A stretch of DNA of 6,496 bases from Comamonadaceae bacterium (GCA_947451445.1 CANFZJ010000183.1:1-6496); one strand, 5' to 3'; shown: positions 1 through 6,496, numbered from the stretch's first letter. A program made the numbers and translations. Notes: generated by a model from the letters alone, not told the origin.

Positions 1-1751
1 GCGGGGCCGGTGTTGGGAGGGCTGTAAAAGGCCAGCTTGGCGGGCGGCACGTCGCGGCCGTCCAGCCCGGCAAAGGCGCGCACCATCTCCAGCCGCGACA
101 CTTCCAGCGCGCCCATGCGTTCACGCAAAGCGGCTTCCAGCGCGTTTTCCCAGCCTTGTTCGATGTGCAGCTTGCTCCACACGCCCTGCAGGCCCTCCAG
201 CCCGTGGCGGGTCAGCCAGGGTTTGAGCTTGCCGTCGGTCTTGACCTTTTCCTGCAGCGCCTTCAGTGCCTCCATGCGGGCCGACACATCGGCCTGGCGG
301 GCCGATTCGGTGTTGACGGCGGCCTGTTTGGCGCGGCGTTCTTCGTCCAGCTGGGGCACGCCCTCGGTCAAGTCGTGCAGGCGAGCCTCGGCCACACTGG
401 CGGCCTCCACCGCCTCGTCCAGCTGGCTTTGCAGCAGGGCCAGACGGGCATCGTCGGGCGCGGCCAGGGCTTTTTTGTCGGCCTGTAGCCGTTCGCGGCG
501 CTGGTCGAACTGGCGGCTTTGCTCTTCGATGCTGCGCTGCTCTGCGGCCAGCACCTGGATGTGCTGCTGGATCTGCGCCACACCCGTGCGCTGGCCGTTG
601 GCGGCCTGGGTGGCACGCTGCAAGGCGTCTTCCAGGTCGGGCATCTGCGCGGCTTGCTCTTCCACCTGGGCGGCCAGCAGCTCGGCTTTTTCTTCGGCCT
701 CGACGCCGGTGGCGGCTAAATTTTCCAGCTCGTACTGGGCGTCGTCCTGCCGGGTGGCCCACTGCTGGATCTGCTCTTTCAACGTGGCCATGCGCAATTC
801 GACACGCTGGCGGCCTTCGATGACAAAGCGGATTTCGCCCTCCAGCCGCCCTACTTCGGCACTGGCCTCGTACAGCTTGCCCTGGGCGTGGTTGACGGCA
901 TCGCCCGCGTCGTAATGCGCCTGGCGGATGGACTCCAGCGCGGCCTCGACGTGGCGCAGGTCGGCCATGCGCGACTCCAGCGCGTTCACGGCCTGGGCAG
1001 CATCGGCCTGCACCTTGGTTTGGTCGGCCTCGCTGTCCAGCTTCTTCAAATACCAAAGCTGGTGCTGCTTGAGCGTGGCGCTGGCCTGCAGGGTGTTGTA
1101 CTTGTGCGCCACCTCGGCCTGCTTTTCCAGCCGCTCCAGGTTGGCATTGAGCTCGCGCAAGATGTCTTCGACGCGGGTCAGGTTCTCCCGCGTGTCGGCC
1201 AGGCGGTGCTCGGTTTCGCGGCGGCGCTCTTTGTATTTGGAGACGCCTGCGGCCTCTTCCAGAAACAGGCGCAGCTCTTCGGGGCGCGACTCGATGATGC
1301 GGCTGATGGTGCCCTGGCCGATGATGGCGTAGGCCCGTGGCCCCAGGCCGGTGCCCAGAAACACGTCTTGCACATCGCGCCTGCGCACGGCCTGGTTGTT
1401 GATGTAGTAACTGCTGCCGCCGTCGCGGGTCAGCACACGCTTGACGGCGATCTCGGCAAACTGGCCCCACTGGCCGCCCGCGCGGTGGTCGTTGTTTTCA
1501 AACACCAGCTCCACGCTGGCGCGGCTGGCCGGTTTGCGGGTGGTGGTGCCGTTAAAAATAACGTCCTGCATCGACTCGCCGCGCAGCTCGCTGGCCTTGC
1601 TCTCGCCCAGCACCCAGCGCACCGCGTCCATGATGTTGGACTTGCCGCACCCGTTCGGCCCCACCACGCCGACCAGTTGGCCCGGCAGATGGAAGGTGGT
1701 GGGTTCGGCAAACGACTTGAAGCCGGCCAGCTTGATGGATTGGAGACGCAC
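1..1751 (-). CDS. smc: Chromosome segregation protein SMC, N-terminal half (partial, runs off the left edge)
   Basis: SMC is the ATPase core of bacterial condensin. With ScpA/ScpB it compacts and helps segregate the chromosome. The frame is open from a GTG at 1751-1749 to base 1, giving 583 codons, about half the usual 1,170 or so residues. The start begins MRLQSIKLAGFKSF, the canonical SMC N-terminus; the upstream in-frame codons show no ATG, and no strong Shine-Dalgarno is visible. The Walker A motif GPNGCGKS is at residues 31-38, followed by DAVRWVLGESKASELRG. The Q-loop glutamine is at about 146 in AIIGQGTISRI, then the conserved EEAAGVSKYKERRRET at about 165-180. From about 180 to 510 the sequence is a heptad-rich coiled coil full of E, A, Q, L and R. 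From about 520 the hinge begins, with WENALEAALRERMGALEV. The Walker B and signature motifs lie in the missing C-terminal half. The gene lies 170 bp downstream of purL on the same strand, so readthrough from purL is possible. Confidence 0.97.
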   Translation of the reverse strand, partial: MRLQSIKLAGFKSFAEPTTFHLPGQLVGVVGPNGCGKSNIMDAVRWVLGESKASELRGESMQDVIFNGTTTRKPASRASVELVFENNDHRAGGQWGQFAEIAVKRVLTRDGGSSYYINNQAVRRRDVQDVFLGTGLGPRAYAIIGQGTISRIIESRPEELRLFLEEAAGVSKYKERRRETEHRLADTRENLTRVEDILRELNANLERLEKQAEVAHKYNTLQASATLKQHQLWYLKKLDSEADQTKVQADAAQAVNALESRMADLRHVEAALESIRQAHYDAGDAVNHAQGKLYEASAEVGRLEGEIRFVIEGRQRVELRMATLKEQIQQWATRQDDAQYELENLAATGVEAEEKAELLAAQVEEQAAQMPDLEDALQRATQAANGQRTGVAQIQQHIQVLAAEQRSIEEQSRQFDQRRERLQADKKALAAPDDARLALLQSQLDEAVEAASVAEARLHDLTEGVPQLDEERRAKQAAVNTESARQADVSARMEALKALQEKVKTDGKLKPWLTRHGLEGLQGVWSKLHIEQGWENALEAALRERMGALEVSRLEMVRAFAGLDGRDVPPAKLAFYSPPNTGP

Positions 1752-1809
1752 CGGGGGATAAAGGTTGGGAGAACGGAGTTTTTTGAAAGGCGTTTGTATG
1801 CAGACCGTG

Positions 1810-1823
1810 GCGCTGCACAGCGC
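1810..1823. repeat. Short palindrome in the smc upstream region
   Basis: gcgctg (1810-1815) and cagcgc (1818-1823) are perfect 6-bp inverted arms with a 2-bp centre, 59 bp upstream of the smc GTG. The spacing suits a protein-binding site better than an RNA hairpin. In GC-rich DNA such a palindrome can occur by chance. Apart from the two palindromes and repeat copy A, I see no clear promoter for smc in 1752-1921. Confidence 0.3.
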
Positions 1824-1849
1824 GCGTACGAGTTTACCCGAGGGTCCGC

Positions 1850-1862
1850 AACAGGGCCTGTT
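1850..1862. repeat. Short interrupted palindrome beside repeat copy A
   Basis: aacagg (1850-1855) and cctgtt (1857-1862) are perfect inverted arms around one central g, ending 1 bp before the core of repeat copy A. It could be part of the element's boundary, its insertion target, or an operator upstream of smc. Nothing in the sequence decides between these. Confidence 0.4.
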
Positions 1863-1863
1863 T

Positions 1864-1918
1864 GCTATTTTTTATATAGCTACCAGCGCACACTCCGTAT
1901 GCGCTGGAGGCCTATAAA
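1864..1918 (+). repeat. Double-hairpin palindromic repeat, copy A (intergenic, at the purL 3' end)
   Basis: The 47-nt core is 1864-1910. Stem 1 is gctat (1864-1868) with atagc (1876-1880), 7-nt loop. Stem 2 is ccagcgca (1883-1890) with tgcgctgg (1900-1907), a perfect 8 bp with a 9-nt loop, followed by agg. It aligns without gaps to copy B (30/47 identical) and copy C (33/47), with identity concentrated in the stems and the agg end. A tail ctataaa (1912-1918) is also present in copy B at a different spacing. The copy ends 3 bp before the purL stop codon and is the only one outside coding sequence and with fully paired stems. On purL mRNA the stem is not followed by a U-run, so it does not look like a classical intrinsic terminator. 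Confidence 0.85.
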
Positions 1919-1921
1919 CCA

Positions 1922-4900
1922 CTAAGCCAGCCAACGCCGTGCGTTGTGCCACAACTGCATCCACGGGCTGTGGGCGCTGGTGTCGCCGCTGGTCCAGCTC
2001 ATCTGCACGTTGCGGAACACGCGCTCGGGGTGCGGCATCATCGCCGTGAAGCGGCCGTCGGCCGTGGTCACGGCGGTCAGGCCGCCGGGGCTGCCGTTCG
2101 GGTTGAACGGGTAAGCCTCGGTCGCCACGCCATGGTTGTCGGTGAAACGCATGGCCGCAATCGCCTGGGCGGCATCGCCCCGGTAGGCAAAGTTGGCGAA
2201 GCCTTCGCCGTGCGCCACGGCGATGGGCAGACGGCTACCGGCCATGCCTTGCAGGAACACGCTGGGCGAGTCCAGCACTTCGACCATTGACAGGCGGGCT
2301 TCAAAGCGCTCGCTGCGGTTGGTGGTGAAGCGGGGCCAGGCCTGCGCGCCGGGGATGATGTCGGCCAGCTCGGCAAACATCTGGCAGCCGTTGCACACGC
2401 CCAGGGCCAGCGTGTCTTGCCGGGCAAAAAAGGCTTTGAACTCTGCGGCCAGCACCGGGTTGAAGGTGATGCTGCGCGCCCAGCCAATGCCTGCGCCCAG
2501 GGTGTCGCCGTAGCTGAAACCGCCGCAAGCGACCACGGCCTGCATATCGGCCAGGCGGACGCGGCCGGTTTGCAGGTCGGTCATGTGCACGTCGAAGGCG
2601 TCGAAGCCCGCTTCCGTGAAGGCGTAGGCCATCTCGGTGTGCGAGTTGACGCCCTGCTCGCGCAGCACGGCGACTTTGGGGCGGGTCAGCATCAAAGCGG
2701 GCGATGCTACCGTTTTAGTAGCTGCTGGCGCAGACAGTACCTGCGCTAGAGGGCTATTGGGCTCTATAAATACGTGCAGGCCTGGGTCGGCGGGCGCTCC
2801 GGCGGCGGCGTGCTCGGCGTCGGCCCCGGCGGGGTTGTCGCGCTGCTGGCAGATTTGCCAGCTGACGCTGTCCCACACCTGGTGCAGGTCGGCCAGCTTG
2901 GCGCTGAATACGGCCTTGGCGTCACGCCAGACTTGGACTTCGCCCACGCCTGCGCTGATGGCGCTATCGGCAGGACGGGTTTTGCCGACGATGTGGCTGT
3001 GCTTGCCCAGGCCGTGCGTGCGCAGGGTCTGGATGACGGCGTCGCGCTCGGAGGTACGCACCTGCAGCAGCACGCCCAGTTCTTCGGTGAACAGGGCCTT
3101 GAGCGTCAGCTCTTCGCGGCGCGGGCCGACCTGGCCAGCCCAGTTTTTGCTGTCGCCCACGTCCATGCGGCTGTCGCTGATGCCGTCGCCTTCGGTGACC
3201 AGCAGGTCCACGTTCAAGGCCACGCCGACGTGCCCGGCAAAGGCCATTTCGCAAGCGGCGGCGAACAGGCCGCCGTCGCTGCGGTCGTGGTAGGCCAGTA
3301 TCTGCGGGCGCAAGGCGTTGACGGCGTTGACCAAATTCACCAAATCTTGCGGGTCGTCCAGGTCGGGCACGCTGTCGCCGACCTGGTTCAAAGTCTGCGC
3401 CAGGATGCTGCCGCCCATGCGGTTTTGGCCCTTGCCCAGGTCCACCAAAATCAGAGTCGTGTCTTCTGTGGCGTTGAGCTGCGGGGTCAGCGTGCCGCGC
3501 ACATCGGCCAGGGTGGCGAAGGCGGTGACGATCAGGCTGACGGGGGAAGTCACCTTTTTCTTGTCGTCCGCGTCGGTCCACTGGGTGCGCATGGACAGGC
3601 TGTCCTTGCCCACGGGGATGGAGATGCCCAGCGCCGGGCACAGCTCCATGCCCACGGCGTGGACGGTGGCGTACAGCGCGGCGTCTTCGCCGGGTTCACC
3701 GCAGGCGGCCATCCAGTTGGCGGACAGCTTCAGGCGCGGCAGGTCGATGGGCGCGGCCAGCAGGTTGGTGATGGCCTCGGCCACGGCCATGCGGCCCGAC
3801 GCGGGGGCGTTGACGGCCGCCAGCGGCGTGCGTTCGCCCATGGCCATTGCCTCACCGGCAAAGCCTTGGTAGTCGGCCAGGGTGACGGCACAGTCCGCCA
3901 CCGGCACCTGCCAGGGGCCGACCATCTGGTCGCGGTGGCTGTAGCCGCCCACGGTGCGGTCGCCGATGGTGATGAGAAAGCGCTTGCTGGCCACGGTGGG
4001 GTGGGCCAGCACCGCAATGGCAGACTTTTGCAGGTCTACACCGGTGAGTTCCACGGGGGCGAAGCTGCGCGCAACCGTTGTCACATCACGGTGCATTTTT
4101 GGGGGTTTGCCCAGCAGCACGTTCATGGGCATATCCACCGGACTGGCTGCAGCTTCGTCGGCCACGACCAGCTGGCGCTCCTCGGTGGCCACACCGACGA
4201 CGGAAAACGGGCAACGCTCGCGTTCGCACAGTGCGGTGAAGGCCGCCAGCGACTCGGGGGCGATGGCCATCACGTAGCGCTCCTGGCTCTCGTTGCACCA
4301 GATTTCTTTCGGTGACATGCCACTTTCTTCCAGCGGCACGGCGCGCAGGTCGAAGCGCGCGCCCCGGCCTGCGTCGTTGGTCAGCTCGGGGAAGGCGTTG
4401 CTCAAGCCGCCTGCGCCGACATCGTGAATGGCCAGGATGGGATTAGCCGCGCCCTGCATCCAGCACTGGTTGATGACTTCTTGCGCCCGGCGTTCGATTT
4501 CGGGGTTGCCGCGCTGCACCGAGTCAAAGTCCAGCGAGGCCGCATTGGCGCCCGTGGCCATCGAGCTGGCCGCGCTGCCGCCCATGCCGATGCGCATGCC
4601 GGGGCCGCCCAGCTGCACCAGCAGCGAACCGGCGGGGAATTCGATCTTGTGGGTTTGCGTGGCTTCAATCGTGCCCAGGCCGCCCGCGATCATGATGGGC
4701 TTGTGGTAACCCCGGCGGATGCTGTCCACGTCGGAGGTGGCGGTCTGCTCGTATTCGCGAAAGTAGCCCAGCAGGTTGGGCCGGCCAAATTCGTTGTTGA
4801 ACGCCGCGCCCCCCAGCGGGCCTTCGACCATGATCTGCAGCGGGCTGGCGATGTGCTCGGGCTTGCCGATAGCCACGTCGCCATCTTGCGGCCAGAGCTT

Positions 4901-5959
4901 GGAGACGGTGAAGCCGGTCAGGCCTGCCTTGGGGCGGGAGCCACGGCCGGTAGCACCTTCGTCCCGAATCTCGCCGCCCGCGCCAGTGGACGCACCGGGG
5001 AATGGCGAGATGGCGGTGGGGTGGTTGTGGGTTTCGACCTTCATCAGCACGTGGTGCAGGGCGCTACTCTTTTCATAGCTGCTTGCGCTGGTTCCATCTG
5101 CGCTAGAGGCCGATTTGGCTAAAAATCGTTCGATCTCCACGCCTTCCATCACCGAGGCGTTGTCCGAGTACGCCACGATGCTGTGCTGCGGGGCCAGCTG
5201 GTGGGTGTTACGAATCATGCCAAACAGGCTTTTGCTTTGTGCCACGCCGTCAATGGTGAACTCGGCGTTGAAGATTTTGTGGCGGCAGTGCTCGCTGTTG
5301 GCCTGGGCGAACATCATCAGCTCGACATCGCTGGGGTTGCGCTTGAGCGTGGTGAAGGCGTTGACCAGGTAGTCGATTTCATCATCGGCCAGGGCCAGGC
5401 CGAATTCGGTGTTGGCCGCCAGCAAGGCGGCGCGGCCACCGCCGAGCACGTCCACTTGGGCCAGCGGGGCGGCTTCGAGCGAGGTGAACAGGTCCAGCGC
5501 CTGGGCCCGGTCCAGCATGGCGCTCTCGGTCATGCGGTCATGCAGCAGGTCGGCCACCTGGGCCAGCTGCTCGGCGGTGAGCGTGGTTTTACCCAGCAGC
5601 GGCTGCTTCACGGTCAGGCGGTATTCCACACAGCGCTCGACCCGGCGCACGGCCAAACCGCAGTTGTGGGCGATGTCGGTGGCCTTGGAGGCCCAGGGCG
5701 ACACGGTGCCGAAGCGCGGGGTGACGACCAGCAGCGGGCCATCGGCCACTGCGGTGTACGGGTCGCCGTAGGTCAACAAACCGGCCAGCTGGGCGCTGAC
5801 GGCATCAGAAATGGGGGCGTCGGATGCCACCAAGTGCACGAAACGGGCAGATACGCCGGTAATCTTGTCGTGGATGGCCTGGAGCCGGGGAAGGAGTTGC
5901 TGAACGCGGAAGTCGCTGAGGGCGTTGCCGCCTTCAAACTGAGAAATGTGCAAGGTCAC
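1922..5959 (-). CDS. purL: Phosphoribosylformylglycinamidine (FGAM) synthase, long single-chain PurL
   Basis: PurL catalyses step 4 of de novo purine synthesis: FGAR + ATP + glutamine + water gives FGAM + ADP + phosphate + glutamate, in the cytoplasm. It has 1345 codons, slightly longer than enteric PurL (about 1,295). Start GTG at 5959-5957; an in-frame TAA at 5998-5996 leaves no better start. Stop TAG at 1924-1922. Order of domains: PurS-like N-terminal region; first synthase half with THNHP at 310-314 and HDVGAGGLSN from 512; second half with SANWMAACGEPGEDA near 743, VGKDS near 781 and YHDRSDGG near 888; glutamine amidotransferase domain from about 1093 (RPKVAVLREQGVNSH). The catalytic triad is intact: C1189 in GVCNGCQM, H1310 and E1312 in PHPER. 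Two segments, about 281-299 and 1066-1085, are encoded by copies of a palindromic DNA repeat. Residues about 924-951 form a polar insertion compared with the enteric enzyme as I recall it. No frameshift is seen. Confidence 0.98.
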   Translation of the reverse strand: MTLHISQFEGGNALSDFRVQQLLPRLQAIHDKITGVSARFVHLVASDAPISDAVSAQLAGLLTYGDPYTAVADGPLLVVTPRFGTVSPWASKATDIAHNCGLAVRRVERCVEYRLTVKQPLLGKTTLTAEQLAQVADLLHDRMTESAMLDRAQALDLFTSLEAAPLAQVDVLGGGRAALLAANTEFGLALADDEIDYLVNAFTTLKRNPSDVELMMFAQANSEHCRHKIFNAEFTIDGVAQSKSLFGMIRNTHQLAPQHSIVAYSDNASVMEGVEIERFLAKSASSADGTSASSYEKSSALHHVLMKVETHNHPTAISPFPGASTGAGGEIRDEGATGRGSRPKAGLTGFTVSKLWPQDGDVAIGKPEHIASPLQIMVEGPLGGAAFNNEFGRPNLLGYFREYEQTATSDVDSIRRGYHKPIMIAGGLGTIEATQTHKIEFPAGSLLVQLGGPGMRIGMGGSAASSMATGANAASLDFDSVQRGNPEIERRAQEVINQCWMQGAANPILAIHDVGAGGLSNAFPELTNDAGRGARFDLRAVPLEESGMSPKEIWCNESQERYVMAIAPESLAAFTALCERERCPFSVVGVATEERQLVVADEAAASPVDMPMNVLLGKPPKMHRDVTTVARSFAPVELTGVDLQKSAIAVLAHPTVASKRFLITIGDRTVGGYSHRDQMVGPWQVPVADCAVTLADYQGFAGEAMAMGERTPLAAVNAPASGRMAVAEAITNLLAAPIDLPRLKLSANWMAACGEPGEDAALYATVHAVGMELCPALGISIPVGKDSLSMRTQWTDADDKKKVTSPVSLIVTAFATLADVRGTLTPQLNATEDTTLILVDLGKGQNRMGGSILAQTLNQVGDSVPDLDDPQDLVNLVNAVNALRPQILAYHDRSDGGLFAAACEMAFAGHVGVALNVDLLVTEGDGISDSRMDVGDSKNWAGQVGPRREELTLKALFTEELGVLLQVRTSERDAVIQTLRTHGLGKHSHIVGKTRPADSAISAGVGEVQVWRDAKAVFSAKLADLHQVWDSVSWQICQQRDNPAGADAEHAAAGAPADPGLHVFIEPNSPLAQVLSAPAATKTVASPALMLTRPKVAVLREQGVNSHTEMAYAFTEAGFDAFDVHMTDLQTGRVRLADMQAVVACGGFSYGDTLGAGIGWARSITFNPVLAAEFKAFFARQDTLALGVCNGCQMFAELADIIPGAQAWPRFTTNRSERFEARLSMVEVLDSPSVFLQGMAGSRLPIAVAHGEGFANFAYRGDAAQAIAAMRFTDNHGVATEAYPFNPNGSPGGLTAVTTADGRFTAMMPHPERVFRNVQMSWTSGDTSAHSPWMQLWHNARRWLA
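2706..2770 (+). repeat. Double-hairpin palindromic repeat, copy B (translated, inside the purL linker)
   Basis: The 47-nt core is 2706-2752. Stem 1 is gctac (2706-2710) with gtagc (2718-2722), 7-nt loop. Stem 2 is ctggcgca (2725-2732) with tgcgctag (2742-2749), one G-T pair, 9-nt loop. Similarity to copy C continues past the core to 2763 (11 of 14 bases). ctataaa at 2764-2770 matches the tail of copy A. It lies antisense to purL and is read as residues 1066-1085 (EPNSPLAQVLSAPAATKTVA), the linker before the glutaminase domain. The local codons include ATA, CTA, GTA and ACT, unlike the G/C-ending codons of the rest of the gene, which fits an inserted DNA element. Confidence 0.85.
5063..5120 (+). 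repeat. Double-hairpin palindromic repeat, copy C (translated, inside the first synthase half of purL)
   Basis: The 47-nt core is 5063-5109. Stem 1 is gcta (5063-5066) with tagc (5076-5079). Stem 2 is cttgcgct (5082-5089) with tgcgctag (5099-5106), two mismatches, 9-nt loop. It is 35/47 identical to copy B and 33/47 to copy A, and stays similar to B through ggct at 5120. A further inverted repeat, cgattt (5111-5116) with aaatcg (5123-5128), lies at its right end. It is antisense to purL and is read as residues about 281-299 (AKSASSADGTSASSYEKSS), a Ser/Ala-rich stretch just before HVLMKVETHNHP. It is read in a different frame of the repeat from copy B. Confidence 0.85.
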
Positions 5960-5992
5960 TGTGGCGGCCTGATGGAGAAGATTAGGCGGCGA

Positions 5993-5998
5993 ATTTTA
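5993..5998 (-). promoter_or_regulatory. Candidate -10 element for purL
   Basis: Read on the minus strand, TAAAAT at 5998-5993 matches the -10 consensus in 5 of 6 positions. It would give a leader of roughly 25-30 nt before the GTG at 5959. No good -35 is visible. It lies about 20 bp from the candidate map -10, so divergent polymerases would compete. No obvious PurR-type palindrome is present in 5960-6027. Confidence 0.3.
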
Positions 5999-6012
5999 AC
6001 GGCACGGCATCT

Positions 6013-6020
6013 AGGATAAT
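6013..6020 (+). promoter_or_regulatory. Candidate -10 element or ribosome binding site for map
   Basis: gataat at 6015-6020 matches the sigma70 -10 consensus in 5 of 6 positions, but no convincing -35 lies 16-18 bp upstream. If it is the -10, transcription would begin at about 6027-6028, making a leaderless or nearly leaderless map mRNA. Alternatively agga at 6013-6016 is a Shine-Dalgarno 11 nt before the ATG, and the promoter lies further left. The two readings exclude each other for a given transcript. Confidence 0.35.
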
Positions 6021-6027
6021 CAGCCCC

Positions 6028-6496
6028 ATGACTATCACCTACAAAGACGCAGACGGCATCGCAGGTATGCGCGTCGCAGGCCGACTGGCCTCGGAAGTTC
6101 TCGACTACCTGACCCCCCACGTGGTGCCTGGCGTGACAACCAACCAGCTAGACAAGCTGGCGCACGACTACATCACCCAGGTACAGGGCGGCATTCCGGC
6201 CCCGCTGAACTACACCGGCGGCGGCAATATCCCCTACCCCAAGTCGATTTGCACCTCGGTCAACCACCAGGTTTGCCACGGCATTCCGAACGACAAGCCG
6301 CTGAAAAAAGGCGATAGCGTCAACATCGACGTGACCGTCATCAAAGACGGCTGGCACGGCGACACCAGCCGCATGTTCATCGCGGGCGAAGGCAGTATCC
6401 TGGCCAAACGGCTGGCCGCGCTGACCTATGACGCGATGTGGCACGGCATCAAAATGGTGAAGCCCGGCATCCGCCTGGGCGACATCGGCCACGCCA
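6028..6496 (+). CDS. map: Methionine aminopeptidase, type I (partial, runs off the right edge)
   Basis: MetAP removes the initiator methionine from new proteins after deformylation, using a two-metal active site. The ATG at 6028 opens a frame of 156 codons to the window edge; the family is about 260-270 residues long. PKSICTSVNHQVCHGIP (71-87) carries the active-site histidine H84. NIDVTVIKDGWHGDTSRMF (99-117) carries metal ligands D101 and D112, 11 residues apart as in the E. coli enzyme (D97/D108). The other ligands (a histidine and two glutamates) lie beyond the edge. A short glycine-rich stretch, NYTGGGNIPYPKS at 61-73, replaces the shorter E. coli loop as I recall it. The gene is transcribed away from purL across a 68-bp gap, so it is the first gene of its transcript. 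Many betaproteobacteria carry a second map near rpsB; nothing here tells which paralogue this is. Confidence 0.96.
   Translation, partial: MTITYKDADGIAGMRVAGRLASEVLDYLTPHVVPGVTTNQLDKLAHDYITQVQGGIPAPLNYTGGGNIPYPKSICTSVNHQVCHGIPNDKPLKKGDSVNIDVTVIKDGWHGDTSRMFIAGEGSILAKRLAALTYDAMWHGIKMVKPGIRLGDIGHA

Noticed and set aside
121..1470. Long minus-strand open frame (449 codons) overlapping smc, rich in Arg, Ala, Gly and Pro
   Set aside because: It is an out-of-frame reading of smc. Its composition is typical of a shifted GC-rich gene, and the true frame carries the Walker A, Q-loop and hinge motifs.
1864..1918. Repeat copy A as a rho-independent terminator of purL
   Set aside because: On purL mRNA the 8-bp stem is followed by an A-rich stretch and not by a U-run. 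Two further copies inside the coding region are evidently passed by polymerase.
888..1925. Plus-strand open frame of 345 codons antisense to smc and the intergenic gap
   Set aside because: It has no recognisable domain, covers a certain gene on the opposite strand and reads through repeat copy A. Long antisense frames are expected in GC-rich DNA.
2774..4315. Plus-strand open frame of 513 codons antisense to purL
   Set aside because: It is His/Gly/Val/Ala/Gln-rich shadow sequence of conserved purL codons, with no family resemblance.
1864..5120. The three repeats as a CRISPR array
   Set aside because: They are separated by about 0.8 and 2.3 kb, vary in sequence, and two are translated parts of purL.
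2706..5120. The repeat segments as frameshifts or assembly errors in purL
   Set aside because: The reading frame stays open and returns to conserved PurL sequence on both sides of each copy, with all catalytic residues present downstream.
6148..6492. Minus-strand open frame of 114 codons opposite map
   Set aside because: It is antisense to clearly conserved methionine aminopeptidase motifs and has no features of its own.

Overview
The window is GC-rich, gene-dense bacterial chromosome. The three protein families and their sequence style (a long single-chain PurL, an SMC with a GTG start, a class I methionine aminopeptidase) point to a betaproteobacterium. The best guess is Burkholderiales, close to the Comamonadaceae (Rhodoferax/Polaromonas/Acidovorax type). 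That placement is from recall of similar proteins and was not tested by a search.

Layout: (1) 1-1751, minus strand, is the N-terminal half of the chromosome segregation ATPase SMC, starting at a GTG and running off the left edge. (2) 1752-1921 is a 170-bp gap with two small palindromes and a structured repeat. (3) 1922-5959, minus strand, is a complete purL (FGAM synthase, 1345 codons, GTG start, TAG stop), intact through its glutamine amidotransferase domain. (4) 5960-6027 is a 68-bp divergent promoter region. (5) 6028-6496, plus strand, is the first 156 codons of map (methionine aminopeptidase), running off the right edge. All three genes are housekeeping: chromosome organisation, purine synthesis and N-terminal methionine removal. 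No functional link between them is visible beyond smc lying downstream of purL on the same strand.

The notable feature is a family of three copies of one small double-hairpin repeat, all in the same orientation. Each has a core of exactly 47 nt that aligns without gaps. One copy lies directly after the purL stop codon. The other two lie inside purL and are translated, in two different reading frames, so they give unrelated peptides. One is in a loop just before the THNHP block of the first synthase half. The other is in the linker before the glutaminase domain. Base pairs that change together between copies support real stem structure. The picture resembles translated palindromic elements such as those described in Rickettsia, here in an essential-type metabolic enzyme of a GC-rich betaproteobacterium.
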